Source: Thermoproteota archaeon (GTDB lineage: Archaea; Thermoproteota; Nitrososphaeria_A; Caldarchaeales; Calditenuaceae). From it: a stretch of DNA of 34,913 bases. The DNA is taken from the NCBI GenBank assembly GCA_030550155.1, contig JAUQPZ010000017.1, positions 1-34,913 on the forward strand, given 5' to 3'. The position numbers and the translations under genes are program-made. Positions 23,769 through 32,943 of this stretch are shown here, in pieces. Within the stretch, counting starts at the first letter, position 1; each line of letters begins with the position of its first letter. The notes beneath the pieces were generated by a model. It was not told the origin of the DNA and did not search any database. It saw only the letters and a list, made by a program, of their open reading frames with translations.

Positions 23769-25058
23769 TTGAGGAAGAGCGTCAGGGAAGTTTTAGCTGC
23801 TGGCGAAGGCGAAGAGATTGAGCTGAGAGGTTGGGTGTGGCGAAAGAGGGCGCATGGAAAGCTCCTCTTCATAGACCTGCGCGACTCAACCGGAGTGGTT
23901 CAGGTGGCGGTCAGCGCCTCGAGGACCGACCCTGAGAGCTTCAGTGAGGCGAGCAGGGCTAGTCGAGAGTCCTCTGTGACTCTCCGGGGCAAGGTTGCTC
24001 ACGACACCAGGGCGCCGGGCGGAGTGGAGATTCGTTGCACATTCTTCAAGATACTGGGCCAGTCTCTTGACGACTTCCCGATAAGGCGCGGAGCCACGTC
24101 TCGAGTCCTCTACGACTACAGGCACCTGTATCTGAGAAGCCCCCGAATAACGGCCGTGATGAGGATTAGGTCCAACCTGATATGGTCGATTCACGACTTC
24201 TTCAGATCAAGGGGATTCGTGGAGATTGGCTGCCCCACCTTCGTGACCGCGGCCGTCGAGGGTGGAGCAACTCTCTTCGAGGTCAACTACTTTGGAAAGA
24301 GAGTTTATCTCACGCAGAGCGTCCAGTTTTATCAGGAGGCCGCGATTTACTCCCTCGAAAAGGTCTACAGTATTCAGCCGAGCTTCAGGGCTGAGAAGAG
24401 CAGGACTACGCGGCATCTGACGGAGTTCTGGCACGTGGAGGCCGAGATGGCCTTCGCGGGGTTCGACGACCTGTTAAAGACTATTGAGGACCTCGTGAGA
24501 TATTCTGTGGAGCGTGTCGCTGAACTCTCGGAGCACGAGCTGAGGGTCTTGGGGCGCAGAATCAGGTTGGAGGAGGTTGAGCAGCCCTTTCCACGGATAA
24601 CTTACTCCGAGGCCCTAGACATACTTGCGAGGCATGGGATGAGGGCTGAGTGGGGAGTGGATATAGGTGCTGACGAGGAGCGCGTAATCTCAAGCGAGTT
24701 CGAGACACCAGTCTTCTTAACGCATTTCCCGCGAACTCTGAAGCCCTTCTACCACAAGCCCGACCCCCAAAACCCTGAGACAACGCTGAGCGCCGACCTC
24801 CTAGCACCCCGCGGCAACGGAGAGATAGTGGGCTCCGGCGTCAGAATAGACGACCACGAGGAATTGAGGAGGAGAATCCTGGAGGACGGCCTCAGGCCCG
24901 AGGACTACTCATGGTATCTCGACCTGAGAAAGTATGGCTCAGCCCCGCACGCCGGCTTCGGCCTCGGCGTCGAGAGAGTGCTGAAATGGATTCTCGACCT
25001 GCCCCACGTTAGAGTCGCAGCCCTCTTCCCGAGGACACCTACGAGGGTAACGCCCTAA
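23769..25058 (+). CDS. asnS: Asparaginyl-tRNA synthetase, archaeal type
   Basis: OB domain GWVWRKRAHGKLLFIDLRDSTGVVQVAV, class II motifs FRAEKSRTTRHLTEFWHVEAEMAF and YLDLRKYGSAPHAGFGLGVERVLKWI. Confidence 0.9.
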   Translation: MRKSVREVLAAGEGEEIELRGWVWRKRAHGKLLFIDLRDSTGVVQVAVSASRTDPESFSEASRASRESSVTLRGKVAHDTRAPGGVEIRCTFFKILGQSLDDFPIRRGATSRVLYDYRHLYLRSPRITAVMRIRSNLIWSIHDFFRSRGFVEIGCPTFVTAAVEGGATLFEVNYFGKRVYLTQSVQFYQEAAIYSLEKVYSIQPSFRAEKSRTTRHLTEFWHVEAEMAFAGFDDLLKTIEDLVRYSVERVAELSEHELRVLGRRIRLEEVEQPFPRITYSEALDILARHGMRAEWGVDIGADEERVISSEFETPVFLTHFPRTLKPFYHKPDPQNPETTLSADLLAPRGNGEIVGSGVRIDDHEELRRRILEDGLRPEDYSWYLDLRKYGSAPHAGFGLGVERVLKWILDLPHVRVAALFPRTPTRVTP

Positions 25059-25114
25059 AAGCCGCCCGAGAGCGCCTCTACGCCGGGAAGACCGGTCTGT
25101 TTAGTTGTGAATGG

Positions 25115-25122
25115 TTTTTAAA
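25115..25122 (+). promoter_or_regulatory. TATA-box-like element (TTTTTAAA) upstream of mptA
   Basis: About 20-27 nt upstream of the ATG at 25142. Confidence 0.5.
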
Positions 25123-25141
25123 GAGGGGTAAAAGAGCTGAG

Positions 25142-26080
25142 ATGGACCCAATATTGAGTAAAAGTAATGTCAGTCTACCTGACGTTCAATCCGAGCCGGC
25201 CAAGTTCTCCCTAAAGGTCGAGAAGGTTGGACTCGTGAAGATCAAGATCCCCTACACAGGTATTCACGACGGCAACGGCCTCTGCGTGGTCCAGAGACCA
25301 GTCTTCACAGTCTTTGTAGACCTGCCGAGGAATCAGAGAGGCATACACGCAAGCAGGAGCTACCAGTCCGTGTTCAAGGTCGTGAATGAGCTGATGTCGT
25401 CGAGATACAGGCTTGAGGACGTCTGCTCCAAGGTGGCGGAGGATCTTCTAGTTAGGCACGAGTATGCGTCCCGCTCCAGTTGCGAGCTCCGCGGCGAGAT
25501 CTTCAGGGTCTCGAAGACCCCGACAAGCTTGGTCGAGGCGTATGAGCCGATAACAGTTTGGGCCTATGCATCCTCAGAGAGGCTTAGTGGTCGCTTGAGG
25601 ACTTGGAGGGGGATCGGGGTTTCTGTGAACGGTGTCACGGCTTGTCCTTGCGCGCAGAGGACGGTTAAGGCGATCGCAGAGTTTGAGAAAAATTCTACAA
25701 TTAGTTATGATGATATAGTTGGGACTCATATGCAGAGGACGATTGCTTCTGTGAGGCTGTTGCTGGTCGATGGCGAGTCTGTCAATCTCTTGGAGCTGGC
25801 CGACTTGGTGAAGGAGTGTATGAGTGCACCCTCCTACGAGGTTTTGAAGAGGATTGATGAGGGAAAGCTGGTTCTGAAGGCTCTGAGCAACCCGCTGTTC
25901 GTAGAGGACGTGGCCAGGCTCGTCGCGACAAGTATATGTCGGAAATACGAGAGGCTTGATGACGGGACCAAGGTCTGGGTCCGCGTTAGAAGCATCGAGA
26001 GCATACACAGCTATGACCTCGAGGCGAGGCTCTCTGCAACCATGGGGGAGATAAGGGCCAGCCTCGGCGAGACATGCTGA
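25142..26080 (+). CDS. mptA: GTP cyclohydrolase MptA (FolE2/GCH-IV family)
   Basis: QRGIHASRSYQSVFKVV, ITVWAYASSERLSGRLRTWRGIGVSVNGVTACPCAQRTVK; start of pterin biosynthesis pair. Confidence 0.88.
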   Translation: MDPILSKSNVSLPDVQSEPAKFSLKVEKVGLVKIKIPYTGIHDGNGLCVVQRPVFTVFVDLPRNQRGIHASRSYQSVFKVVNELMSSRYRLEDVCSKVAEDLLVRHEYASRSSCELRGEIFRVSKTPTSLVEAYEPITVWAYASSERLSGRLRTWRGIGVSVNGVTACPCAQRTVKAIAEFEKNSTISYDDIVGTHMQRTIASVRLLLVDGESVNLLELADLVKECMSAPSYEVLKRIDEGKLVLKALSNPLFVEDVARLVATSICRKYERLDDGTKVWVRVRSIESIHSYDLEARLSATMGEIRASLGETC

Positions 26081-26093
26081 CAGACTGAGGGGC

Positions 26094-26888
26094 TTGAGGC
26101 TCAGCGAACCACCTGCGGGCTGGGTCGAGTGGTATGGGAGGATACTCGCGGACTTCGGATTTCCGCGGGAGAGGGACGAGGAGGCGGCTGAGATCCTCTC
26201 GGACTACATGTCGGATAAGAGGTGCCTCGTATCGGAGCTGGCGTCGAAGATCGGAGGAGCCCGATGCGTCGTAGTAGCAGGCGCATACGATACTCTGGCT
26301 GAGGAGGCGGTCATACTCTCTGAATACCTGTCCCCGCGTATAGTGGTGGTCTCGGCTGACACCGCCACCACTCCGCTACTGGATGGGGGCATAACGCCTG
26401 ACATAGTTGTTACAGACCTTGACGGGGACTTTGAAGACATAGAGGAGTGCTGGAGGAGAGGCGCGGTCATAGTCGTTCATGCACACGGAGATAACATGGA
26501 GAGGCTGAGAGCATATGTGCCGAGGCTGGGTGAGAGGGTTGAGGCGACGTGCCAGTGCCTTCCAAGGGGCCACATACACAACTTCGGCGGGTTCACAGAC
26601 GGCGACAGAGCAGTGTTCATGGCCGCGGCCCTGGGAGCCAAGAGGGTTGTGACAGTCGGAATGTGCTTCACATGCAGCGTAGGGAGATACTCGCTGGCGA
26701 CGAAGAAGCCCACTCCGGACTGGGTCAGAAAGAAGAGGATGAAACTACACTATGCCTGGGAGCTGCTCTCCTGGCTGGCATCGGAGAGGAGTGGCTTAGA
26801 ACTGATCGACGCGACGCTTACCCCTGAGCCTCCTCCCAAAGGCTTCAAAAAGATGCCTCTTAGAGACATCATTCAGGAAAGCGTGTAG
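26094..26888 (+). CDS. mptE: 6-hydroxymethyl-7,8-dihydropterin pyrophosphokinase MptE (DUF115-type)
   Basis: LLDGGITPDIVVTDLDGDFEDIEECWRRGAVIVVHAHGDN...CLPRGHIHNFGGFTDGDRAVFMAAALGAKRVVTVGM. Confidence 0.88.
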   Translation: MRLSEPPAGWVEWYGRILADFGFPRERDEEAAEILSDYMSDKRCLVSELASKIGGARCVVVAGAYDTLAEEAVILSEYLSPRIVVVSADTATTPLLDGGITPDIVVTDLDGDFEDIEECWRRGAVIVVHAHGDNMERLRAYVPRLGERVEATCQCLPRGHIHNFGGFTDGDRAVFMAAALGAKRVVTVGMCFTCSVGRYSLATKKPTPDWVRKKRMKLHYAWELLSWLASERSGLELIDATLTPEPPPKGFKKMPLRDIIQESV

Positions 26889-26900
26889 GTGGCTGGAGCC

Positions 26901-27686
26901 TCAGAGCAGCGCCTCGTCGAGGTAGTGGCTGCAGGCGCACTCCCGCCTCTCAGGTATCATCGGTATGACTTTTGCCAGAAGCTTCTGGACCTTCTCTACA
27001 TTGCTGGCCATCGTCCTGACAACCTCTTCGGCTGTGACGCGCCACCCCTCTTTCCAGCAGTCGTAGTCCGTGACCATGGCTATTGTGAGATAGCACATCC
27101 TCGCCTCCCTGGCCAGCGAGACCTCCGGGACGAGGGTCATCCCGATTATGTGGCCACCCCAGGCCCTGAACATGTTGGACTCGGCACGGGTTGAGAACCT
27201 TGGGCCTTGGATGCAGATGTATGTGCCTCCCCTGTGTATTGGTAGGCCGAGCTTCAGGGCCTCTGTATAGACTATGTCCGTGAGCTCGGGGCAGAAGGGG
27301 TCTGCCATCGAGATGTGGGCGACCTGTCCTCCGTCATAGAAGGATGATGCTCTGCCGTGCGTCCGGTCGATGAACTGGTCGGGCAGGACCAGCTCCCCAG
27401 GCCTATACTCCTCCTGCAGGCTCCCAACCGCGCTTGGCGCCAGCACCCTTTCAACGCCCTGCTCCTTCAAAGCCCAGATGTTCGCCTGATAGTTTATCAT
27501 ATGCGGCGGGATGCTGTGGGCTATGCCGTGTCTCGGCAGGAAAACGACCTTATGGCCGCCGACCCTGCCAACAGTCATCGGCGCGCTGGGGGCTCCGTAG
27601 GGCGTGTGTGCCTTAACCTGCTTGGCCTCGCTCAACATCTCGGCGCTATAGATCCCTGAACCACCAATCAGGCCTATAACAGCCAT
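26901..27686 (-). CDS. mtnP: S-methyl-5'-thioadenosine phosphorylase
   Basis: IGLIGGSGIYSAEML...TPYGAPSAPMTVGRVGGHKVVFLPRHGIAHSIPPHMINYQANIWALKEQGVERVLAPSAVGSL...TYICIQGPRFSTRAESNMFRAWGGHIIGMTLVPEVSLAREA. Confidence 0.93.
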   Translation of the reverse strand: MAVIGLIGGSGIYSAEMLSEAKQVKAHTPYGAPSAPMTVGRVGGHKVVFLPRHGIAHSIPPHMINYQANIWALKEQGVERVLAPSAVGSLQEEYRPGELVLPDQFIDRTHGRASSFYDGGQVAHISMADPFCPELTDIVYTEALKLGLPIHRGGTYICIQGPRFSTRAESNMFRAWGGHIIGMTLVPEVSLAREARMCYLTIAMVTDYDCWKEGWRVTAEEVVRTMASNVEKVQKLLAKVIPMIPERRECACSHYLDEALL

Positions 27687-27710
27687 CGGCTCAGAGACTC
27701 CGCACCATAG

Positions 27711-27718
27711 CTATAAAG
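27711..27718 (-). promoter_or_regulatory. TATA-box-like element upstream of mtnP (minus strand CTTTATAG)
   Basis: Minus strand reads GAAAACACTTTATAGC about 25-32 nt upstream of the mtnP start at 27686. Confidence 0.45.
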
Positions 27719-27831
27719 TGTTTTCACCCCAAACAGAGAAGGGACATATTACACAGGTTCTGTCCAGCGTATTTTTCTAAAAATAGCCGCGCGGCCACCG
27801 GCTTGTTAAAGCTTTTTTCTACTTCTCAGTC

Positions 27832-28653
27832 TTGGCGTGGGGTGTAGGATCTCTGTCGCGTGGCGGCGACGAAGGCTCAATGGTCTTCATCTCGTCGGAG
27901 CAGTTTGGAGAGCTTATCGGAGAGTTCAGGAGGCTTGGGCTGGACGCGGGATTCGTTATCAGGCTGCTGAAGGAGCTTGAGAGGCAGGGCGTCTTGGCTG
28001 AGGGTGAGAAGACCTTGGAGGTGGTGCGTGAAGCTCTGGTGCGGAGGAGTGGGCGTGTCCAGCCGACCGAGCTGGGAGAGTCCATCGCCCGAGTAATCAT
28101 CAACAGCAACCTCAACCCGGACGATCTGGAGCTGGCTGCGGAGGCGCTTCAGGGGTTGGCCAGGCTGGCTGTGAAGAAGAACTCAGGCATCGGGGTCTCG
28201 GAGCGTGCCAGGGAGATTGTTGCCCGCGCCCTCCTCCCAGCCCTCCAGAACCACCTAGTCCCCAGATGGGTTTACAGGTCCCTCGAGAAGACTACGGCAC
28301 AGCTGAGGGAGCGTGTCTCGATGCAGGAGCTCGAGATAGAGAGGCTCAAATCCCTTCTAAAGAAGAGCGGTAGGGAGATGCCTATTCAGCGCCTCTACCT
28401 CGTCTCCGGCCTCCTCGAAGAAGACCCCCTGCCCATGGAGGGCGAGATGGTCAGGATACCCTGCACGGTCTGCAGAGAGCTAAACCTCTTCCACCTACCC
28501 CCGGAGGAGGTTTGTAGGGAGGCTGACTCAAGGAGGCTTCTCTTCAGACTGCACTGCAGCTACTGTGGCAGGGTCATAGACTTGGAGCCCCAGAGGATAC
28601 TGATGCTGGCTGAATCTCTCTCAAACGATGCTCAGGAAGGCTTGAAGAAGTGA
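27832..28653 (+). CDS. Hypothetical helical protein with C-terminal CxxC pair (putative Zn binding)
   Basis: IPCTVCRELNLFHLPPEEV...LHCSYCGRVIDLEPQRIL; true start may be ATG near 27880. Confidence 0.65.
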   Translation: MAWGVGSLSRGGDEGSMVFISSEQFGELIGEFRRLGLDAGFVIRLLKELERQGVLAEGEKTLEVVREALVRRSGRVQPTELGESIARVIINSNLNPDDLELAAEALQGLARLAVKKNSGIGVSERAREIVARALLPALQNHLVPRWVYRSLEKTTAQLRERVSMQELEIERLKSLLKKSGREMPIQRLYLVSGLLEEDPLPMEGEMVRIPCTVCRELNLFHLPPEEVCREADSRRLLFRLHCSYCGRVIDLEPQRILMLAESLSNDAQEGLKK

Positions 28654-28713
28654 GGCGCCTCGCCTAGTCCGTCAGAGACCCCTATATAGTAGGCAGGGGC
28701 CAGGAATTGTTCG

Positions 28714-28965
28714 ATGGGGCTGAGCGTTAAGAGAAGGCTCAGAATCAGGGGCTTCTCATCCGAGCCCACTAGCATTGTGAGGGAGGAGATGGAGCCTGTC
28801 AAGGCGGCCGCTATCAAGGCGGCCGAGAAACCTAAACTCCAGGTCAAGAGAGATAAGCTGCTCAGCAGATATGAGAGGTCGAGGCTCAAGACCGCGCTCC
28901 TGCGGGCGAACCTGCATCACAGGAGGCTTCTCCGCGGCCTAAGGGCTAAGATGTCCGAGATTTGA
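28714..28965 (+). CDS. Small basic hypothetical protein
   Basis: 83 aa, Lys/Arg-rich, no family recognised. Confidence 0.45.
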   Translation: MGLSVKRRLRIRGFSSEPTSIVREEMEPVKAAAIKAAEKPKLQVKRDKLLSRYERSRLKTALLRANLHHRRLLRGLRAKMSEI

Positions 28966-29002
28966 TGGGCGCAGCGCCTCGGAGCGGGAGGGCCGCCCGA
29001 TA

Positions 29003-29203
29003 ATGCCTCAATACGCCAGAATCTTCGGCCGCGCTACGGCCCTTGCCCTAATACTGACCCTGCCGCCTCTCCTAGGCCTTTTCTACCTCTGGAGCGAGAG
29101 GCTCCACGGCCCCTTAGAAATCGTCATCTGGCTAGTCTCCAGCCTCCTCTGGAACACTCTGATACTCGCGTTGTTTGTGAAGGGTAAGCTCTTCCCCGAA
29201 TAA
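29003..29203 (+). CDS. Small two-TM membrane protein
   Basis: 66 aa; TM segments ALALILTLPPLLGLFYLW and IVIWLVSSLLWNTLILALFV. Confidence 0.5.
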   Translation: MPQYARIFGRATALALILTLPPLLGLFYLWSERLHGPLEIVIWLVSSLLWNTLILALFVKGKLFPE

Positions 29204-29239
29204 GCGCCGAAAAAGGAGGCTCCGGAGCTGGGAAGCGGC

Positions 29240-29518
29240 CTAGAATGAGAGGAGCTTGATTACGAGAGTGTCGCCCTCACGCCTCATGACGATGGTCTTC
29301 GCCTTCTCAAACATGGGCCTGAGCCTTGCAGGCACGTAAACCCTGCCGTGCCTGTCTACGTTGACCTGCCACTTCTCGCCGCCCGCCTCGATGACGACGA
29401 AGGACAAGCCCCTGTATAGGTCTCTCGGGATGCGTAGCCTCCAGTAGCGCTTGAGCGTCCTGCTAACCTTTATCTCCTTGGCAAATACTAGACCACTCAA
29501 CACTAATATAATAATCAA
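29240..29518 (-). CDS. AbrB/SpoVT-like small protein
   Basis: WQVNVDRHGRVYVPARLRPMFEKAKTIVMRREGDTLVI pattern. Confidence 0.5.
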   Translation of the reverse strand: MIIILVLSGLVFAKEIKVSRTLKRYWRLRIPRDLYRGLSFVVIEAGGEKWQVNVDRHGRVYVPARLRPMFEKAKTIVMRREGDTLVIKLLSF

Positions 29519-29609
29519 GAATGGATAATTTAAACCCGTCTATAGTTGATTGGATCTTCATGTTCAGTGATAGGGCTATCGATGAAATAGCCTAAAATTC
29601 TAGACTCAG

Positions 29610-30575
29610 TTGATATCTGTGCAATTGAAGCTGAAATTTATTGAGATGCTGGTCGCCACTGCCACTTTCATGTTTCGGGGAATAGGGAGGGCTAACTCGG
29701 TTAAAGGCCTCATCTTCGCCTCCATAACCTTTCTGACCAGGTCAATAGCCCTCGGCCTAATGCTACCTCTAATCCTTAGGGATGTCGTGGCCTCCCTCAG
29801 CTCCTCTCCCCCAGATACGAGGCTTCTCAACCAGAGCCTCATGTCCCTAGGCATCTTAGCTATCGCGGTCTCCGCCAGTGAATGGCTGCTCAGGCCTTTC
29901 TGGAACTCGATGGCTCTGGGCATTGTGGGGATTAAGAACAGGATTATGAGCCGCGCCTCTCCGGGTGGGAGCGACTCCAAGGACCTGATAGGGCGGCTTG
30001 TGAGCGACGTTGACTTCGTCATCTGGAACAGCTCCTCAAGCCTCACAGTCATACTTCCCAACCTACTGATGACAGTCTCCTCGCTGGCAGCCATGATCCA
30101 GCTCAGCCCCCTGCTCGGCCTAGTCTCCCTCTCCATAGTCCCGCCCCTACTGGCAACCACGGAGTATTACGTCCGCAGGGCGGAGGAGGCCCGGAACGTT
30201 GAGAGAAGCTTCTACAGCCAGAGCATACACTTCGCCGAGAGAATATTGAACGGCGGCAGGGGAGATCTGCCGGGGTTCCAGACATCTCTCGAGAGATGGC
30301 TGACAGGGATTCTCCGCCTAATCCACTATGACAGAGTCTTCTGGTTCTCGGGGTTGGCCTTCGGCTCCTCCCTCCCATTCACGGTACTCTGGGTAGGGCT
30401 CGGCGAGCTTAACCAGGGAAGGCTTGACACAGGGGCCCTTGCTGGGTCGCTCTACGCGAGCGTAAACTATTCTCTGGCGCTCGTGAACGGTTTCTGGGGC
30501 CTCTGCATGCTTGGGCAGTCGCTGGCAGCCATTAAGAGAGTTGAGGCCCTAAGCAAGGCTTGGGGTGGCTCTTAG
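29610..30575 (+). CDS. ABC exporter-type transmembrane domain lacking a nucleotide-binding domain
   Basis: LIGRLVSDVDFVIWNSSSSLTVILPNLLMTVSSLAAMIQLSPLLGLVSLSIVPPLL...LCMLGQSLAAIKRVEALSKAWGGS; ends where the NBD would begin. Confidence 0.7.
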   Translation: MISVQLKLKFIEMLVATATFMFRGIGRANSVKGLIFASITFLTRSIALGLMLPLILRDVVASLSSSPPDTRLLNQSLMSLGILAIAVSASEWLLRPFWNSMALGIVGIKNRIMSRASPGGSDSKDLIGRLVSDVDFVIWNSSSSLTVILPNLLMTVSSLAAMIQLSPLLGLVSLSIVPPLLATTEYYVRRAEEARNVERSFYSQSIHFAERILNGGRGDLPGFQTSLERWLTGILRLIHYDRVFWFSGLAFGSSLPFTVLWVGLGELNQGRLDTGALAGSLYASVNYSLALVNGFWGLCMLGQSLAAIKRVEALSKAWGGS

Positions 30576-30598
30576 CGGGGCACCTAGGAGGATAAAAC

Positions 30599-30607
30599 CT
30601 TTTATAA
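30599..30607 (+). promoter_or_regulatory. TATA-box-like element (CTTTTATAA region)
   Basis: AAAACCTTTTATAAGCC about 27-35 nt upstream of ATG 30634; supports the trimmed start of the oxidoreductase gene. Confidence 0.5.
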
Positions 30608-30633
30608 GCCATGTTGGGGACGAGAAGAGTGAT

Positions 30634-31683
30634 ATGGGCTCTGTCAAGATGGGTATGCTGGGCTCAGGTTTCGTCGTCTCATATTTCCACCTGCCAGCCC
30701 TGATGGAGATTCCGAAGGCCGAGGTCGTAGCTATCGGGAGTAGGAGACAGGCACCGGTAGAAGAGCTCGCGAGGAGGTTTGGAGTGAAGAAGACCTATTA
30801 CGGCGACAGGTATCTGGAGAGACTCTGCACAGACCCCGAGATAGACACGGTCTTCATCTGCCTGCCCAACTTCCTCCACCTCGAGGCCACGCTGCGCGCA
30901 GCAGAGAACGGCAAAAACGTGATCTGTGAGAAGCCGCTGGGAAGAAACGCGGAAGAGGCGAAGGCGATGCTTGACGCGGTTGAGAGATACGGCGTTCTAC
31001 ATGGATACGCTGAGGACCAGGTCTTCTCGCCACAGATCACGAGGGTGAAGGGGATGATAGATAGTGGCGCCCTCGGAAAAGTCTTCTGGGTCAGGACTCG
31101 GGAGGCTCACTTCGGCCCACACTCAGATTGGTTCTGGAATCCGGAACTATCGGGCGGAGGCTCACTCCTCGACATGGGCTGCCACTCGGTTGAGGTGGCG
31201 CGCTACTTCATCGGCGACGAGCCCGTAGAGGTTATGGGCTGGGGAGCGACGCTCGTCCACACAGCCAAGACAAGGGCCGAGGACAACAGCCTAGCCGTGG
31301 TGAGGTATCAGGGCGGGCAGATCGGGCAGTCTGAGAACAGCTGGGCCGCTCACGGAGGCCTCGACCTGAGATACGAGGTCTATGGCTCGGAGGGTGCGGC
31401 TTTCATAGACACGACGAGGGATACAGGTATCAGGGTCTTCACGGTGGCTCCGGAGGAGAAGGTTGGATACGTGGTAGAGAAGGCGGAGGTCGGGCGTGGA
31501 TGGATGTATCCCATCTGGCGCGAACACGAGCTCTACGGCTACCTACACGAGCTTCAACACTTCGTCGACGCCTTCTCGCAGGGAAAGATGCCGAGAGAGA
31601 CTTACAGGGATGGCTACATAGTCAACAAGATACTCGACGCCGCCTACAAGTCCATGAAGAGCGGCCGCTGGGAAAAGATATAA
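30634..31683 (+). CDS. Gfo/Idh/MocA-family oxidoreductase
   Basis: KMGMLGSGFVVSYFHLPAL...DTVFICLPNFLHLEATLRAAENGKNVICEKPLGRNAEEAKAML...GGGSLLDMGCHSVEVARYFIG; start trimmed using the promoter position. Confidence 0.92.
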   Translation: MGSVKMGMLGSGFVVSYFHLPALMEIPKAEVVAIGSRRQAPVEELARRFGVKKTYYGDRYLERLCTDPEIDTVFICLPNFLHLEATLRAAENGKNVICEKPLGRNAEEAKAMLDAVERYGVLHGYAEDQVFSPQITRVKGMIDSGALGKVFWVRTREAHFGPHSDWFWNPELSGGGSLLDMGCHSVEVARYFIGDEPVEVMGWGATLVHTAKTRAEDNSLAVVRYQGGQIGQSENSWAAHGGLDLRYEVYGSEGAAFIDTTRDTGIRVFTVAPEEKVGYVVEKAEVGRGWMYPIWREHELYGYLHELQHFVDAFSQGKMPRETYRDGYIVNKILDAAYKSMKSGRWEKI

Positions 31684-31757
31684 TAAAACACTCAGAGACA
31701 GACTATCTTATTTTTCCTAATCCACATCCGCCTCAGCGCCTCTCGCGCCACATAATC

Positions 31758-31967
31758 TCATGCATAATCAGGAGGCCGTTGATCTTTTGTCAGGAATGGT
31801 GGCCAAGGCACCAGCTCCCCGTTTATAACATGGTCTGCCATAAGACCAACGGCTCCACCCCACATCAACAGATTGAGAAGTCCTACCCTCCTCCTCCAGC
31901 TTGGAGCCACCCTCTCAAGTATAGTTAAGAGAATTGCGACGGCAAGGGGTGTGATGAAGCATGCCAA
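31758..31967 (-). CDS. Small membrane protein
   Basis: 69 aa, hydrophobic; LMWGGAVGLMADHVINGELVPWPPFL looks protein-like but no family is recognised. Confidence 0.35.
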   Translation of the reverse strand: MACFITPLAVAILLTILERVAPSWRRRVGLLNLLMWGGAVGLMADHVINGELVPWPPFLTKDQRPPDYA

Positions 31968-32145
31968 GCCCCTCTGACCACCAGTCCTCGATCTCTCGGC
32001 CTGTTATTAAATTGTTGGAAGTCCATTCATACCATTTCATGCCAACGTATTGTATAGTAGAATGGGTGTGAATCAACTCCGGTTATGACCATGAATCCAC
32101 TTCAGCCTTGAGGGAGTGAACTCCTTATAGCCTCCCCCTCATCGG

Positions 32146-32560
32146 TTGATATACATGCCCCGAAGACCATCCTCCCCTTTCAGGAGGTCCTATAGGCTAC
32201 GGATAGGCTACGAGGGAGAATACTATCTGATGAAGAAGTTCACAATCCTTAACAAGCCCGGCTACTATGCCGTGAGAACACCGGGGAGAGGTACAGGAAG
32301 GACATACAAGCCCGACCTACTAGTCGTAGAGGATGGAGAGCTCTAAGCAATAGAAGTGAAGTCGACAAACAGGGCCTCGAAATACGTAAGACCCGACCAG
32401 CTTGCGAGGCCGCTCAGATTAGCAGAACTCTTCAGGATCAAGTGCCCCACTGCGGCGGAGAGTTCAACCCCAAACCAGTCCTCGCAGTCAGGTTTCTGGG
32501 AAGAGGCTGGATTTTCCGCGAGGTGGACGCCGAGGGGCCCGTCCAAGTCTCGCTAGAAAG
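32146..32560 (+). pseudogene. Holliday-junction-resolvase (Hjc)-like pseudogene
   Basis: YEGEYYLMKKFTILNKPGYYAVRTPGRGTGRTYKPDLLVVEDGEL then in-frame TAA (32344-32346) then same-frame AIEVKSTNRASKYVRPDQLARPLRLAELFRIKCP, then continuation CPHCGGEFNPKPVLAVRFLGRGWIFREV in a shifted frame. Confidence 0.7.
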
Positions 32561-32781
32561 TGCCGAGGCATCCAGTCAAGATAAATCTATACGAGACCCA
32601 GCTAGCCAGCCCATACATAGGACCTCCTGACGAGATATGGAACCATCTCCTGAACGATTCATGGCTTACCTGGAATCCTAGCTCGCCCAGTATCCCCCGC
32701 CACCCTCCTAGCGTCGTTTACAGGCCGGAAAGGAATCCTCTGAAGAAGTGGCCTCTGTTAACACTTACACCAGGCGCCCAG

Positions 32782-32812
32782 AAATATTACCTCTACCTCT
32801 GAGGTAATATTT
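32782..32812. repeat. Perfect inverted repeat / hairpin with 12-bp arms and 7-nt loop
   Basis: AAATATTACCTC-TACCTCT-GAGGTAATATTT followed by a pyrimidine tract TTCTCTCTCT. Confidence 0.8.
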
Positions 32813-32907
32813 TCTCTCTCTGCCAGAGTATCCAAACACCATACACTCTCTAACATGGATAAAAGCAGGTTTCATAGCTAACATAGGCCAGAATGGTTTA
32901 TTTCCGT

Positions 32908-32930
32908 CCTGTTGGCTTTCCCCCAACAGG
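32908..32930. repeat. Inverted repeat / hairpin with 8-bp arms and 7-nt loop
   Basis: CCTGTTGG-CTTTCCC-CCAACAGG. Confidence 0.7.
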
Positions 32931-32943
32931 GGGTGTTTCAGCG

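Noticed and set aside
32146-32560. Stop-codon recoding in the Hjc-like gene
   Set aside because: The stop is TAA, not the TAG used for pyrrolysine, and a second lesion (frameshift) follows; a pseudogene is simpler.
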